Source of the DNA: Flavobacterium crocinum
Lineage (GTDB): Bacteria; Bacteroidota; Bacteroidia; Flavobacteriales; Flavobacteriaceae
DNA length: 64,000 nucleotides
Assembly (NCBI RefSeq): GCF_003122385.1
Contig: NZ_CP029255.1
Span: forward strand, 1,426,001 to 1,490,000
Direction of reading: 5' to 3'
In this document: one piece after another, positions 36,232-45,025 of the stretch
How the letters are laid out: each line of letters opens with the position of its first letter
Numbering within the stretch: the first letter of the stretch is position 1
Program-made: the position numbers and the translations under genes
Notes under the pieces: generated by a model
The model's database searches: none
What the model was told of the DNA's origin: nothing
Seen by the model: only the letters and a program-made list of their open reading frames with translations

Positions 36232-37557
36232 ATGAAGAATTGGAAGTTTTATAACGCGTTATTTGTGAGGATTCTGTTTGTAATGACGCTCTTTCTTGGA
36301 AGCGTTTTGTTGTTGTACAAAGGATTTCGATTCAATGCACTTTTAGTCGGTTTTTTTGTTTTGGTTTTCCTTTTTGAAATGTATTTTTTTGTCAAAAGCC
36401 AATTGCTTTTTTATGATAAAACGATAGATTCCATATTACATGATGATTTTTCTACACATTTTCCGGAAGAACATAAAAAAGGCAATTTCAACAGTTTGTA
36501 TCACTTATACGATACACTAAAAATCCAGAGACAGGAACAAACTTCAAAAGAATTAATTTATCGTTCGATATTAAACAGTATTGATACCGCGGCTTTGATT
36601 TTAGAAAAAGAAAATGATTCGTGGTCGATTTTTATAATGAATGACTGTTTTTTCAATTTGTTTAAAGTGCCTAAAGTGGGACATTGGAAGTACCTTAAAA
36701 ACTATTTGCCCGGACTTTGCAGTGAAATAGAAAATGTTGATTTTGCCGAGCTAAAAACGGCTATTTCAATCAAAATAGAAGAGCAGGATTTGCAGACTTT
36801 CATGCTTCAGACTTCACGAACGCAGACTTATAACAAAGAATATTTTATCATTCTGTTAGACAGTATCCAACGTGTGATTGAGAAAAAAGAGAAAGAAGCG
36901 TGGATTAATTTAATGAAAATCATTTCGCATGAATTAATGAATTCCTTAACGCCAATTCGCGCACTTTCGCAGAATTTACTTCATATAGTAGATCAGGATA
37001 AATTGGAAGAAGATGATTTTGAAGACATTAAAAGCAGTATTTCGACCATTATAAACAGAAGCGATCATTTACAGGTTTTTGTTGAAAATTATAGAAAGCT
37101 GGCAATGCTTCCAACGCCAAATAAACAAATGACTCAGATTAATGCTTTATTTGAAGATTGTCTGCGTATTATGAATCCGATTTTGAAAGCCGAAGGAATC
37201 GAATTAATTAATGAAATCAATAGTTCACGTTCGATTTTAATTGATAAAAATCAGATGGAGCAGGTGATTATAAATTTGATTACCAATAGTATTCATGCTT
37301 TAAAAGAGAAAACAGAAAAGCAATTGATTCTTTCCAGTTATACCGAAAACAATCGCTTTTTTATTGTGATTTCTGATAATGGAAGAGGAGTCGATCCTGA
37401 AATTCGCGATAAAGTGTTTCTTCCATTTTTTACCACCAGAAAAGACGGTGCAGGAATTGGACTTACACTTTCTAAAAATATCATTGAAGCGCACGGAGGT
37501 TACTTAAGTTACCAAACCGATGCCGAAAAAACAGATTTTGTAATTTGCTTGATTTGA
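36232..37557 (+). CDS. Sensor histidine kinase paired with the sigma-54 regulator
   Basis: 441 residues. Two N-terminal transmembrane helices (about 10-30 and 35-55) with almost no periplasmic loop, then a PAS-like segment, an H-box with phospho-acceptor His233 in ISHELMNSLTP, and a HATPase domain (NLITNSIHAL, DNGRGVDPE, GAGIGLTLSKNIIEAHGG). The tiny extracytoplasmic part suggests it senses membrane or cytoplasmic state. It probably phosphorylates the regulator encoded upstream. Both genes are co-transcribed by their spacing. Confidence 0.94.
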   Translation: MKNWKFYNALFVRILFVMTLFLGSVLLLYKGFRFNALLVGFFVLVFLFEMYFFVKSQLLFYDKTIDSILHDDFSTHFPEEHKKGNFNSLYHLYDTLKIQRQEQTSKELIYRSILNSIDTAALILEKENDSWSIFIMNDCFFNLFKVPKVGHWKYLKNYLPGLCSEIENVDFAELKTAISIKIEEQDLQTFMLQTSRTQTYNKEYFIILLDSIQRVIEKKEKEAWINLMKIISHELMNSLTPIRALSQNLLHIVDQDKLEEDDFEDIKSSISTIINRSDHLQVFVENYRKLAMLPTPNKQMTQINALFEDCLRIMNPILKAEGIELINEINSSRSILIDKNQMEQVIINLITNSIHALKEKTEKQLILSSYTENNRFFIVISDNGRGVDPEIRDKVFLPFFTTRKDGAGIGLTLSKNIIEAHGGYLSYQTDAEKTDFVICLI

Positions 37558-37568
37558 TTTTTAGTTCT

Positions 37569-37665
37569 CCTGCAAGGTTTCCAAAACCTTGTAGGTATGA
37601 TATTTTAAAGATTAGTTTGAGAAATAGAAGAGTATAGATCTACAAGGTTTTGGAAAACTTGCAGG
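37569..37665. repeat. Inverted repeat of the CCTTGTAGGT family
   Basis: Arms of 26 bases at 37569-37594 and 37640-37665 with one mismatch. Each arm also contains an internal stem (AAGGTTT...AAAACCTT). It lies between the convergent kinase and alkyltransferase-like genes and could stop both transcripts. A lone arm is at 33389-33418. Confidence 0.8.
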
Positions 37666-37682
37666 AAGTCATACAGAATTTT

Positions 37683-38009
37683 TTACGATTCAATCTCGGG
37701 TTTCCAAAAGTGTTTTTCTAAATCTACTATTTGATTGTTAACGACTTTTATACCTTCGTTTTCTAATAATTGTTGCATTAAATTGGTTCCGTCAAAATGA
37801 TGTTTTCCCGTGAGAAGTCCTTTTTGATTTACGACTCGGTGTGCCGGAACATCATCCATATTATGACAGGCATTCATGGCCCAGCCCACCATTCTGGCAG
37901 AACGGGCAGCACCTAAAGCTTTTGCAATTGCACCATAAGAAGTTACTTTCCCGTAAGGAATTTGTCTTGCAATAGCATAAACTCTTTCGAAAAAATTTTC
38001 CTCAGCCAT
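37683..38009 (-). CDS. Alkyltransferase-like protein (MGMT fold without the active cysteine)
   Basis: 108 residues, a lone DNA-binding domain of O6-alkylguanine alkyltransferases (VTSYGAIAKALG, ARMVGWAMNAC). The active-site PCHR motif reads PAHR with Ala56 in place of Cys, so it cannot transfer alkyl groups to itself. Proteins of this type bind alkylated guanine and pass the lesion to nucleotide excision repair. No repair genes are adjacent. Confidence 0.9.
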   Translation of the reverse strand: MAEENFFERVYAIARQIPYGKVTSYGAIAKALGAARSARMVGWAMNACHNMDDVPAHRVVNQKGLLTGKHHFDGTNLMQQLLENEGIKVVNNQIVDLEKHFWKPEIES

Positions 38010-38027
38010 AAGTTATTCTTTTGCCAC

Positions 38028-38045
38028 TCCCGATAGTTATCGGGA
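38028..38045. repeat. TCCCGATA-TATCGGGA palindrome
   Basis: An 18-base perfect hairpin with a 2-base centre, in the 194-base gap between the alkyltransferase-like and LysE-type genes. The rest of the gap has CAGATTAAAA and AATCTG words on opposite strands, related to the inner arms of the repeat at 13752-13833. Confidence 0.6.
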
Positions 38046-38203
38046 TTCACAGATTAAAATGATTATTTGAAATTGGTTTCATGCAGATTAAAATTAAATC
38101 AAAAAAAATTTTAGATCTGCTTAAATCTGCAAAATCTGCGTGAAAAACCTTTGTCACAAAGAAAAAAAAACATTTTTATTCTTTTAATCTGTGACATATA
38201 AAA

Positions 38204-38842
38204 TTAACCGAAATAATAATTCAGGATATTAAAAAGTGTTGCAAGTGCAATCAGACCGGTAATGCTTCCGATGATTTTATTCATATTTCGCATTAAGTAA
38301 TCGGTTTTCTTTTCTATTCTTCCAAAGAAAGCAATATAACTATACAAAGCAGCAAACGACCCTAAAACAGATCCTAATACAAACGTTAAGATAATATTGT
38401 TTTCGAATACAAAAAGATGGTATGAAGCCAGAGTAACACTCACCACAACATAATACGGAATAGGAAAGAAATTCAATCCTGAAAGCAGCATTCCAAGAAA
38501 AAAACGGCTTTTTTTACTACTCTTTTTAATTTTCGATTTTTTCTTAGTCTTCGGTTCTTTGGCAATAAATAAAAAGTAAATCGTCAAGATTGAAAAGATT
38601 CCAAAACCAGCCTCTCTCAGTAAAGTTACTACATCTGGTCTGTTATCTATAACTCTGGCAAAAAGAACCGAAACATAAACCTGAAAAAAAATAACGAGAA
38701 CCGCGCCAATAACAAACCATAAGGCATTCTTTTTTCCTTCTTTCAGATTTATCTTGGCTGCTGTCATATTGATTAATCCAGGAGGAATAATCCCAATTGC
38801 GGCGGCAATAAATCCAGAAATAAAAGGAGTAAATAAGGCCAT
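38204..38842 (-). CDS. LysE-type translocator
   Basis: 212 residues with six hydrophobic segments. The N-terminal helix IGIIPPGLINMTAAKINLKEG has the conserved glycine-proline signature of LysE/RhtB exporters. A very basic Lys/Ser stretch (KEPKTKKKSKIKKSSKKS) forms the central cytoplasmic loop. It would export amino acids or similar compounds across the inner membrane. It follows trmB on the same strand by 43 bases and may share its transcript. Confidence 0.8.
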   Translation of the reverse strand: MALFTPFISGFIAAAIGIIPPGLINMTAAKINLKEGKKNALWFVIGAVLVIFFQVYVSVLFARVIDNRPDVVTLLREAGFGIFSILTIYFLFIAKEPKTKKKSKIKKSSKKSRFFLGMLLSGLNFFPIPYYVVVSVTLASYHLFVFENNIILTFVLGSVLGSFAALYSYIAFFGRIEKKTDYLMRNMNKIIGSITGLIALATLFNILNYYFG

Positions 38843-38885
38843 TAAGTTGATTTGTAAGTTGTAAATTCAGTTTTTAAATATCAGA

Positions 38886-39563
38886 CTAATCTTTAATTTT
38901 GAAACGAATATACGTAATTGCCTTGTTAATTTCTAAATATTGTTTTTCATAAAACGTCTGAATCGAAGTTACAACTTCCGGACTTCCTTCGTTTTTGTAA
39001 ACATTATGATTCGCATATAAAACCTCGTGTCCTTCTCCATGAAGTAAACCAAGTGTATAACCGTGCATAAATTCGCTGTCGGTTTTTAAGTTTACGACAC
39101 CGTCTTTTTTAAGGATCTTTTTGTATAATTTCAGGAACTCAGAATTGGTCATTCTGTGTTTTGTTCTTTTGTATTTAATTTGCGGATCCGGGAAAGTAAT
39201 CCAGATTTCGTCTACTTCGCCTTCAGCAAAAATATGATTGATCAACTCGATTTGTGTACGAACGAAAGCCACATTATGAAGACCGTTTTCAACAGCAGTT
39301 TTAGCACCACGCCAGAAACGGGCACCTTTAATATCAATTCCGATAAAATTTTTGTCCGGGTATTTTTCAGCTAATCCAACAGAATATTCTCCTTTTCCAC
39401 ATCCTAATTCTAAAACTAAAGGATTATCATTTTTAAAGAAATCAGAGTTCCATTTTCCTCTTAGAGGCATTAAATTGCCTACAACTTCTTCTCTTGTTGG
39501 TTGAAAAACGTTTTGAAATGTTTCGTTTTCTCTGAATCTTTTAAGTTTATTTTTACTTCCCAC
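38886..39563 (-). CDS. trmB: tRNA (guanine-N7)-methyltransferase (TrmB)
   Basis: 225 residues. The SAM-binding motif LELGCGKGEYSVGLA and the family signature IWITFPDPQIKYKRTKHRMTN are both present. It methylates G46 in the variable loop of tRNAs in the cytoplasm. The upstream gap on its strand contains the inverted repeat that ends the amt gene. Confidence 0.96.
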   Translation of the reverse strand: MGSKNKLKRFRENETFQNVFQPTREEVVGNLMPLRGKWNSDFFKNDNPLVLELGCGKGEYSVGLAEKYPDKNFIGIDIKGARFWRGAKTAVENGLHNVAFVRTQIELINHIFAEGEVDEIWITFPDPQIKYKRTKHRMTNSEFLKLYKKILKKDGVVNLKTDSEFMHGYTLGLLHGEGHEVLYANHNVYKNEGSPEVVTSIQTFYEKQYLEINKAITYIRFKIKD

Positions 39564-39635
39564 TTTTACTAAAAATTTTTGGCAAAATTAAGCAATATAA
39601 ACGAATGAAAATAGCGTAACTAGCTTTAAAAGTTT

Positions 39636-39690
39636 TCAGCCACGAATTCACGAATTTTATTTTTTTAATAATCCGTGAATTCGTGGCTGA
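39636..39690 (-). terminator. Hairpin of the CCACGAATT family after amt
   Basis: A perfect 17-bp stem (39636-39652 and 39674-39690) that starts 15 bases beyond the amt stop codon. It shares GCCACGAATT arms with the repeats at 13713-13900 and 20580-20657, so it is both a member of that family and a likely terminator. Confidence 0.7.
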
Positions 39691-39705
39691 AAAAAGAAAT
39701 ATTTT

Positions 39706-41088
39706 TTAACCGTAATGAGGTTCAGTAATGGGTTGTGCCTTTGGATCAAGAGATTCATCGTGTTGTGATAAATCCAGCCCCATTTGTTCTGATTCTTCAG
39801 AAACCCTCAAAGGAATAATGAAATTGGTTACCTTAAATAAGAAATAAGCACCAAAGAAAGTAAAGATAGAAACTAGAACTAACGCCATCATATGATGTCC
39901 GAAAACGCTCCATCCTCCGTGTAGCAAGCTTGCATTTTCACCATGAGCAAAAATCGCAGTCAGAATCATTCCCATGATTCCGCCAACACCGTGGCAGGCA
40001 AAAACGTCAAGTGTATCGTCGAATCTTTTCGAATATTTACAATTTACAGCGGTGTTAGAAACCAAAGCAGTTATGAATCCGAAGAACATACTTTCTGGAA
40101 CAGAAACAAATCCTGCAGCTGGTGTAATGGCAACTAAACCAACAACAGCTCCAATACAAGCTCCCAACGCCGAAACTTTTCTTCCGTTCATTCTGTCAAA
40201 GAAAATCCAGGTTAACATCGCTGCTGCAGATGAAGTTGTAGTCGTAGCAAAAGCCATGGCAGCTGTTCCGTTGGCAGCAAGAGCAGATCCGGCATTGAAT
40301 CCGAACCAGCCAAACCAAAGCATTCCCGTTCCTAATAATACAAACGGAATATTAGTTGGAATATGCTGACTGTTTTTTCTTTTTCCTAAAACAATAACAC
40401 CCGCCAAAGCTGCAAAACCGGAACTCATGTGAACCACAGTTCCTCCGGCAAAATCTTTAACACCAAAATAACTTCCTAAAACACCCGTTGGATACCAAAC
40501 GGCGTGACATAAAGGAGCATATATGAAAATGGTAAATAAACTAATGAAAACTAAGTAAGAGATAAAACGAACGCGTTCTGCAAATGAACCTGTAATAATT
40601 GCAGGACAGATGATCGCAAATTTCATTTGAAACAAAGCAAAAAGCATAAACGGAATCGTATTTGCCAATTGTTTATGAGGCAGAACGCCTACATAATCCA
40701 TAAAAGCAAAAGTGGTGGGATTTCCGAAAAAGCTGTAAAAATGATCTCCGGAACCAAAACCAACCGGCTCGCCAAAAGCCAAACTAAAAGCAACAACAAC
40801 CCATAAAAGTGTTACCACTCCTAAACAGATAAAACTCTGCAACATAGTCGAAATAACGTTTTTCTTTCCTACCATTCCGCCGTAAAAGAAAGATAATCCC
40901 GGCGTCATGATTAAAACTAAACAGCTTGAAGTAAGCATCCAGGCAACATCGGCAGGAACAATATGATCGGTTGTTCCGAATTCTGATAAAACATAACTAT
41001 TTTCTGTTACGGTTGGCCAAAATGCACCAATTGTGCAAACGACACTGATCATAATAAAGGAAATAATCCAGCGTTTTTCTATTTTCAT
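39706..41088 (-). CDS. amt: Ammonium transporter (Amt family)
   Basis: 460 residues with eleven or so transmembrane helices and family signatures: LSFFYGGMVGKKN near 65-77, the DFAGGTVVHMSSG segment with the first pore histidine region, and FACHGVGGIMG with the second. It moves ammonium across the inner membrane. There is no glnK-type PII gene next to it, unlike many amt loci. The C-terminal tail of about 35 residues is cytoplasmic and acidic. On the minus strand TAACTTTG (41133-41126) is a likely -7 box. Confidence 0.96.
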   Translation of the reverse strand: MKIEKRWIISFIMISVVCTIGAFWPTVTENSYVLSEFGTTDHIVPADVAWMLTSSCLVLIMTPGLSFFYGGMVGKKNVISTMLQSFICLGVVTLLWVVVAFSLAFGEPVGFGSGDHFYSFFGNPTTFAFMDYVGVLPHKQLANTIPFMLFALFQMKFAIICPAIITGSFAERVRFISYLVFISLFTIFIYAPLCHAVWYPTGVLGSYFGVKDFAGGTVVHMSSGFAALAGVIVLGKRKNSQHIPTNIPFVLLGTGMLWFGWFGFNAGSALAANGTAAMAFATTTTSSAAAMLTWIFFDRMNGRKVSALGACIGAVVGLVAITPAAGFVSVPESMFFGFITALVSNTAVNCKYSKRFDDTLDVFACHGVGGIMGMILTAIFAHGENASLLHGGWSVFGHHMMALVLVSIFTFFGAYFLFKVTNFIIPLRVSEESEQMGLDLSQHDESLDPKAQPITEPHYG

Positions 41089-41248
41089 TTTAAAATACTT
41101 TGTTTAACCCTATTTTTTTTGGGGTCAAAGTTAAAAAAAAATAAATATTTTCGTTTTGAAGGCTGTTAAAATAGAGGTGTGAGTTTTATTTTGATTGATT
41201 TTGTAAAATACAGATCGTTTTTTTGACAGTATCTTATTTTAAAGTTAC

Positions 41249-41311
41249 AAAAAAGCACCGTTTTTGCCGAATTTATTAAAATTAATTTCTTAATTCGGCA
41301 GGTAAGGTGCT
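41249..41311 (-). terminator. Terminator after the NTF2-like gene
   Basis: AGCACC and TGCCGAATT words pair with AATTCGGCA and GGTGCT across an internal bulge, and the minus strand runs into a T-tract just after the stem. It ends transcription from 41351-41839. The right arm resembles a -24/-12 element but is better explained as hairpin. Confidence 0.75.
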
Positions 41312-41350
41312 AGAAAAGTTATGTTTATAAAAAGAAATAGCTGAAATGTT

Positions 41351-41839
41351 TTATTTCTTTTGAAGCTTCGCGATCAAAGCGCCTTCAATTGGGGCTTTTA
41401 TTTTAGTTATCGCATCCACCTCATCATTCGGAATGGTCATCGATAAAACATAATGCTGAATTTTCCATTCGTTCCCCACTTTAACTAAAACGCCCGAACC
41501 GCGGCAAATTTTCATCTGAGTATCTAACAATTCATCAAACCAGGCTATTTTTCCGCTTTTATCAAAAAAGATATGACGTTCCAGCGCTTTGAAATTCCAG
41601 GTTGTTCCTTTGTCAAAATAAGGTTTTGCCCAGATGGCAAATTCTTTTTTGGTCCAGTTTTCTGTTGCATCGGTTCCTATGTAGATAGCATCGTCTGCCA
41701 AAGTTTTGAAATACGCATCATATTTTACCTCGCCGGCTGCTTTATGCCACGCATCTAAAGTTTGATTGATTTTGATTTTGTCTGCCTGAGCATTCGCTAA
41801 AGAAACGACGAATAAAAGAAGTAAAAGTGTTTTTTTCAT
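41351..41839 (-). CDS. Secreted NTF2-like (SnoaL/DUF4440-type) protein
   Basis: 162 residues with a signal peptide (MKKTLLLLLFVVSLANAQ). The mature part has the NTF2-like plan: helix INQTLDAWHKAAGEVKYDAYFKTLADDAIYIGTDA, then strands with WNFKALERHIFFDKSGKIAWFDELL and a final WKIQHYVLSMTIPN. Such proteins bind small molecules or act as minor enzymes; no substrate can be named. It is expressed alone with its own terminator. Confidence 0.85.
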   Translation of the reverse strand: MKKTLLLLLFVVSLANAQADKIKINQTLDAWHKAAGEVKYDAYFKTLADDAIYIGTDATENWTKKEFAIWAKPYFDKGTTWNFKALERHIFFDKSGKIAWFDELLDTQMKICRGSGVLVKVGNEWKIQHYVLSMTIPNDEVDAITKIKAPIEGALIAKLQKK

Positions 41840-42006
41840 GAGATATACTATTTGAGTTTAAAGGTATAAATTTTTTTAAACCCTATAAGTGATACAAGAG
41901 AATGGAAGCTATTTTAATCTGTCTGGACTTCGAAATCAAAACAATTTAAATCCTGTCTTTAATTATCATTAACATTCCTCGTGTAATTTAATTTCTCAAA
42001 AACCAC

Positions 42007-42014
42007 TATATTTG
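42007..42014 (+). promoter_or_regulatory. -7 box of the HGxPGHRCDI lipoprotein gene
   Basis: TATATTTG, 26 bases before the start codon, is a perfect -7 element. No TTG lies at the normal -33 distance. The other 150 bases to the divergent gene show nothing recognisable. Confidence 0.4.
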
Positions 42015-42039
42015 ATTTTCAATAAAAACACCACCCCCA

Positions 42040-42702
42040 ATGAATCCAAAACTACTTATAACGTCATTTGCCATAACGTCTCTACTATTTGTTTCGTGCA
42101 AAAAGGAATTAGAGCCGCAAGCAAGTACATCGACTTCTGAACTGGTACGATTAGGACTTGCAAAAGATACTACGAAGGTGGCTGCTGCGCCAGCAACACA
42201 AACTTCGATGACCAACCCAAATACTGTGTTAGGTGAGACAAAAGGAATTAATCCGGCGCATGGTCAACCGGGACATCGTTGCGATATTGCAGTTGGAGCG
42301 CCTTTAAACTCTGCACCAACACAACAAGTACAGGCAACTCAGGGACAAACTATTCAGGTAAATCCAACACAACAAAAAGTGGTTACTACAACGACTACTC
42401 CGGTTAAGGTGGCAAAAGGAATGAATCCGCCACACGGACAGCCGGGACACAGATGTGATATTCCTGTAGGAGCGCCGTTAAATTCACCAGCGCCAAAAAC
42501 AACTGCAACTGCAAACGCAGCACAAAGCGGAACAGCAACTCAGAGCTTTACTGTAACGCCTCCGCCGGCGGCAAATCCGGTTCCTGCTTTGTTGAGTACG
42601 GAAGGTACAGAAGCTACAGTGGCAGACGGAATGAACCCTCCGCATGGAAAACCGGGACACAGATGCGATATTGCAGTAGGAGCGCCTCTACCAAAATCTT
42701 AA
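42040..42702 (+). CDS. Lipoprotein with three HGxPGHRCDI repeats (uncharacterised)
   Basis: 220 residues. A lipoprotein signal peptide ends at LFVSC with Cys20. Low-complexity Thr/Ala/Gln/Pro linkers separate three copies of a strict motif at about 69-91, 127-149 and 197-219. Its core is GxNPxHGxPGHRCDI followed by xVGAPL. Each copy offers two His and one Cys in fixed spacing, nearly invariant while the linkers drift, so the repeats are functional units. Metal or haem binding at the cell envelope is possible but unproved; I do not recognise a named family. The gene stands alone with a strong terminator. Confidence 0.85.
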   Translation: MNPKLLITSFAITSLLFVSCKKELEPQASTSTSELVRLGLAKDTTKVAAAPATQTSMTNPNTVLGETKGINPAHGQPGHRCDIAVGAPLNSAPTQQVQATQGQTIQVNPTQQKVVTTTTTPVKVAKGMNPPHGQPGHRCDIPVGAPLNSPAPKTTATANAAQSGTATQSFTVTPPPAANPVPALLSTEGTEATVADGMNPPHGKPGHRCDIAVGAPLPKS

Positions 42703-42727
42703 ATGAAAGTGACAAAGTAATAAAAGC

Positions 42728-42777
42728 AACAAAGTGACAAAGGTTCCTGGAAAACTTAGAACCTTTGTCACTTTGTT
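42728..42777. terminator. Two-way terminator between convergent genes
   Basis: A perfect 19-bp stem (42728-42746 and 42759-42777) of AAAGTGACAAAGG words between the lipoprotein and HPF genes, A-rich before and T-rich after. Confidence 0.8.
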
Positions 42778-42801
42778 ACTTTGCAACTTAATATTTAGTA
42801 A

Positions 42802-43116
42802 TTAATGTTCTTTTATTTTTTCGAAAGTTGTAGTCAACGATTTTTTTGCCTTAGCCAAAGCACCGCTAAATGCTTTTTCAAGACTTTCGGCATGTTCTGT
42901 CACAGTGATAGGCTGTAATTTTACAGGACGAACCTCGATTACGCATTTTTTGTCATGCAAGCTGAATTTTTCTCCATTTTCGTCTCCAAAATGAATTTCT
43001 ACGCGAGTAATTTTATCCTGAAAACGATCTAAGCTTTTTTCTGTTTCTGCAGCAAAATAGCTTTCTAATCTTGCACTTCCTTCAATGTTTTTGTCGGTGT
43101 TGATTTGTACTTTCAT
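42802..43116 (-). CDS. Ribosome hibernation factor, HPF/RaiA family
   Basis: 104 residues, short form of the family: an N-terminal beta strand (MKVQINTDKNI), helix with FAAETEKSLDRFQDKITRVEIHFGDENG and a C-terminal helix with FSGALAKAKKSLTTTFEKIKEH. It binds the small ribosomal subunit in stationary phase. It lacks the long-form dimerisation tail. Behind a good promoter on the minus strand. Confidence 0.88.
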   Translation of the reverse strand: MKVQINTDKNIEGSARLESYFAAETEKSLDRFQDKITRVEIHFGDENGEKFSLHDKKCVIEVRPVKLQPITVTEHAESLEKAFSGALAKAKKSLTTTFEKIKEH

Positions 43117-43144
43117 AATGCATAATATTTTAATGATTCATTCT

Positions 43145-43175
43145 CAAACTTATTTATTTTCGAGCTAAAAGACAA
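43145..43175 (-). promoter_or_regulatory. Promoter of the HPF gene
   Basis: TTG (43175-43173), 20 bases and TAAGTTTG (43152-43145) on the minus strand match the consensus exactly. Confidence 0.75.
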
Positions 43176-43343
43176 GTGAGTTAAGGAAATATTATGAAAT
43201 CTTTTACAAATTTATTTTTCCTTGAAAAAAAATAAAAAATAATAATTTCTTGCCTGAAATTTTAATTAAGATTTTATAAATATCTGTTAAAACCCGACTA
43301 TACTCCGTTGTTTTAAAGTCTACATTTTCCAACTTTTGTTAGT

Positions 43344-43550
43344 ATGGACATTAAACAAAGATTTGGGCTTAAAATTAAAGAACTGAGAAAACTTAATGGT
43401 TTATCTCAAGAAAAGCTCGCGAATTTAGCAGAGATTGATAGAACGTACTTACCAACAATTGAGAAAGGTGAAAGAAACGTTTCTATTGAGGTTGTAGAAA
43501 GGTTGGCAAAAGCTTTAAAGGTAAAGATAGCAGATCTCTTTAATGAATAA
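43344..43550 (+). CDS. XRE-family regulator of the McrBC cassette
   Basis: 68 residues made of one helix-turn-helix (FGLKIKELRKLNGLSQEKLANLAEIDRTYLPTIEKGERN). The size and form are those of controller proteins of restriction systems. It lies 26 bases upstream of the mcrB-like gene on the same strand, so it probably sets the timing or level of the cassette. It is the likely left edge of an inserted defence island. Confidence 0.93.
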   Translation: MDIKQRFGLKIKELRKLNGLSQEKLANLAEIDRTYLPTIEKGERNVSIEVVERLAKALKVKIADLFNE

Positions 43551-43576
43551 TTATTGTAATTACTCAAATTTAAAAT

Positions 43577-45025
43577 ATGAGCACAGAAAAGATAGAAAAA
43601 ATTAGGCAATTTATTAAACAGAAAGCCGAAGAATTTGGAGCAAAAAATGACAAAGAGTATAACAAATCTTATGTAGAAAGAAATAATACAAAACCAGATA
43701 CTTTAAATGATAATAAAGCTTTTTTTGGATTTATTCATCCAAATGAAGAATTAACAGGAGCCTTTCATGATTTTTCTTTAACTATTTTTCCATGTGCTGA
43801 AGATAAATCTTGGCTAGTTTGTCTAGGTGTTGGTTCTGGTGGTTTCAAAAATGATTATGAGCTCGCTACATATCCTGGCTTAAGAAGGCTTTTTTCGAAA
43901 CTTATTGATGAAAGAGGTTTTTGTAAAACAGATTTTACTGATATAGAAACAACTCTCCCGAATACTATTACAAATAGTGAAGAGCTTGCACATATTAAAA
44001 GAACTATAAACACTTACTCAAAAGTTTTGCCAGTCTGTCAGATTGTTGAAAAACCTGATAGTGAAGAAGGACGAAAAATAATATCTGCTTTTGTTGCAGG
44101 ATATGCAAAACTTAGAAACTGGCCATCGAACAATGATCACCGTAAGGCAATATCAAAAGCTTTAAATTCATTTATCACAAATAAAAATACGAATGAAGTT
44201 GAAGAAATAGAGCGTTTATTGAATGATCGAAAGTATGTTGTTCTTCAAGGGGCTCCGGGAACTGGAAAAACTAGAACGACTAAAGAAATAGCTGAAAAAA
44301 TCAATGCAAAAACTTTTTTTACTCAATTTCATGCTGAAACAAGTTTTTCAGACTTCATTTTTGGTATACAACCAAATTTAAATAACGAACAACTTAGTTA
44401 TAAACAAAATTTAGGAATTTTCACTGAAGCTGTGAAATATGCTACTGAACATACAGATAAAGATGTACTTCTGATAATTGATGAAATAAATAGAGCTAAT
44501 CTTTCTAATGTTTTAGGACCAATTTTTTATTTATTTGAACATAAAATGGACAAAATGAATGTAGAAATTGAGATTTCGCCTGATTTTAAACTAAATAATC
44601 TCCCAAGTAATTTTTATGTAATAGCTTCAATGAATACAGCTGATAGAAGTTTATCAGTAGTTGATTTTGCGTTAAGAAGAAGGTTTGCATGGTTTGATTT
44701 AAAACCAACACCGATCGAGGGTAAAGAAGAGGATTTAGGAAATTTAAAAGTGAATAAAATAAATGATTCAAATGAATATTTTTTCATTGAAGATTTTCTT
44801 AAAATAAATCAAATTTTTGACTGGTATGCTTCAAGTTCTGAACTTTCATTACAACCTGGTCAAGGTTATTTTATTGCAAAGAGTGAAGAAGAAATGAAAA
44901 GCAGAATTCAATATGAAATATTTCCATTAATAAAAGAATATTTACAAGAAGGATTAGTTAGAAGTGCCAAAGAAGAATTTAATAATTATTTTAATAAACG
45001 TATAAATAAATCACTTTTTGAATGA
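43577..45025 (+). CDS. mcrB: McrB-like GTPase of a type IV restriction system
   Basis: 482 residues. The N-terminal 190 are a target-recognition domain of the MrcB/DUF3578 type, giving specificity for modified DNA. The AAA+ motor follows: Walker A GAPGTGKT at 225-232, Walker B LLIIDEINRAN at 298-308, and the McrB-type signature MNTADRS at 352-358, with arginines RRR at 367-369. With McrC it translocates and cuts modified incoming DNA. The stop overlaps the McrC start by four bases (ATGA). Its codon use is more A/T-rich than the flanking genes, a sign of transfer. Confidence 0.93.
   Translation: MSTEKIEKIRQFIKQKAEEFGAKNDKEYNKSYVERNNTKPDTLNDNKAFFGFIHPNEELTGAFHDFSLTIFPCAEDKSWLVCLGVGSGGFKNDYELATYPGLRRLFSKLIDERGFCKTDFTDIETTLPNTITNSEELAHIKRTINTYSKVLPVCQIVEKPDSEEGRKIISAFVAGYAKLRNWPSNNDHRKAISKALNSFITNKNTNEVEEIERLLNDRKYVVLQGAPGTGKTRTTKEIAEKINAKTFFTQFHAETSFSDFIFGIQPNLNNEQLSYKQNLGIFTEAVKYATEHTDKDVLLIIDEINRANLSNVLGPIFYLFEHKMDKMNVEIEISPDFKLNNLPSNFYVIASMNTADRSLSVVDFALRRRFAWFDLKPTPIEGKEEDLGNLKVNKINDSNEYFFIEDFLKINQIFDWYASSSELSLQPGQGYFIAKSEEEMKSRIQYEIFPLIKEYLQEGLVRSAKEEFNNYFNKRINKSLFE

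Noticed and set aside
41290..41312. TAGCAC-N5-CTGCC as a sigma-54 promoter for amt
   Set aside because: It has a mismatch at the key -24 GG, and the sequence is fully explained as one arm of a terminator hairpin with a T-tract.
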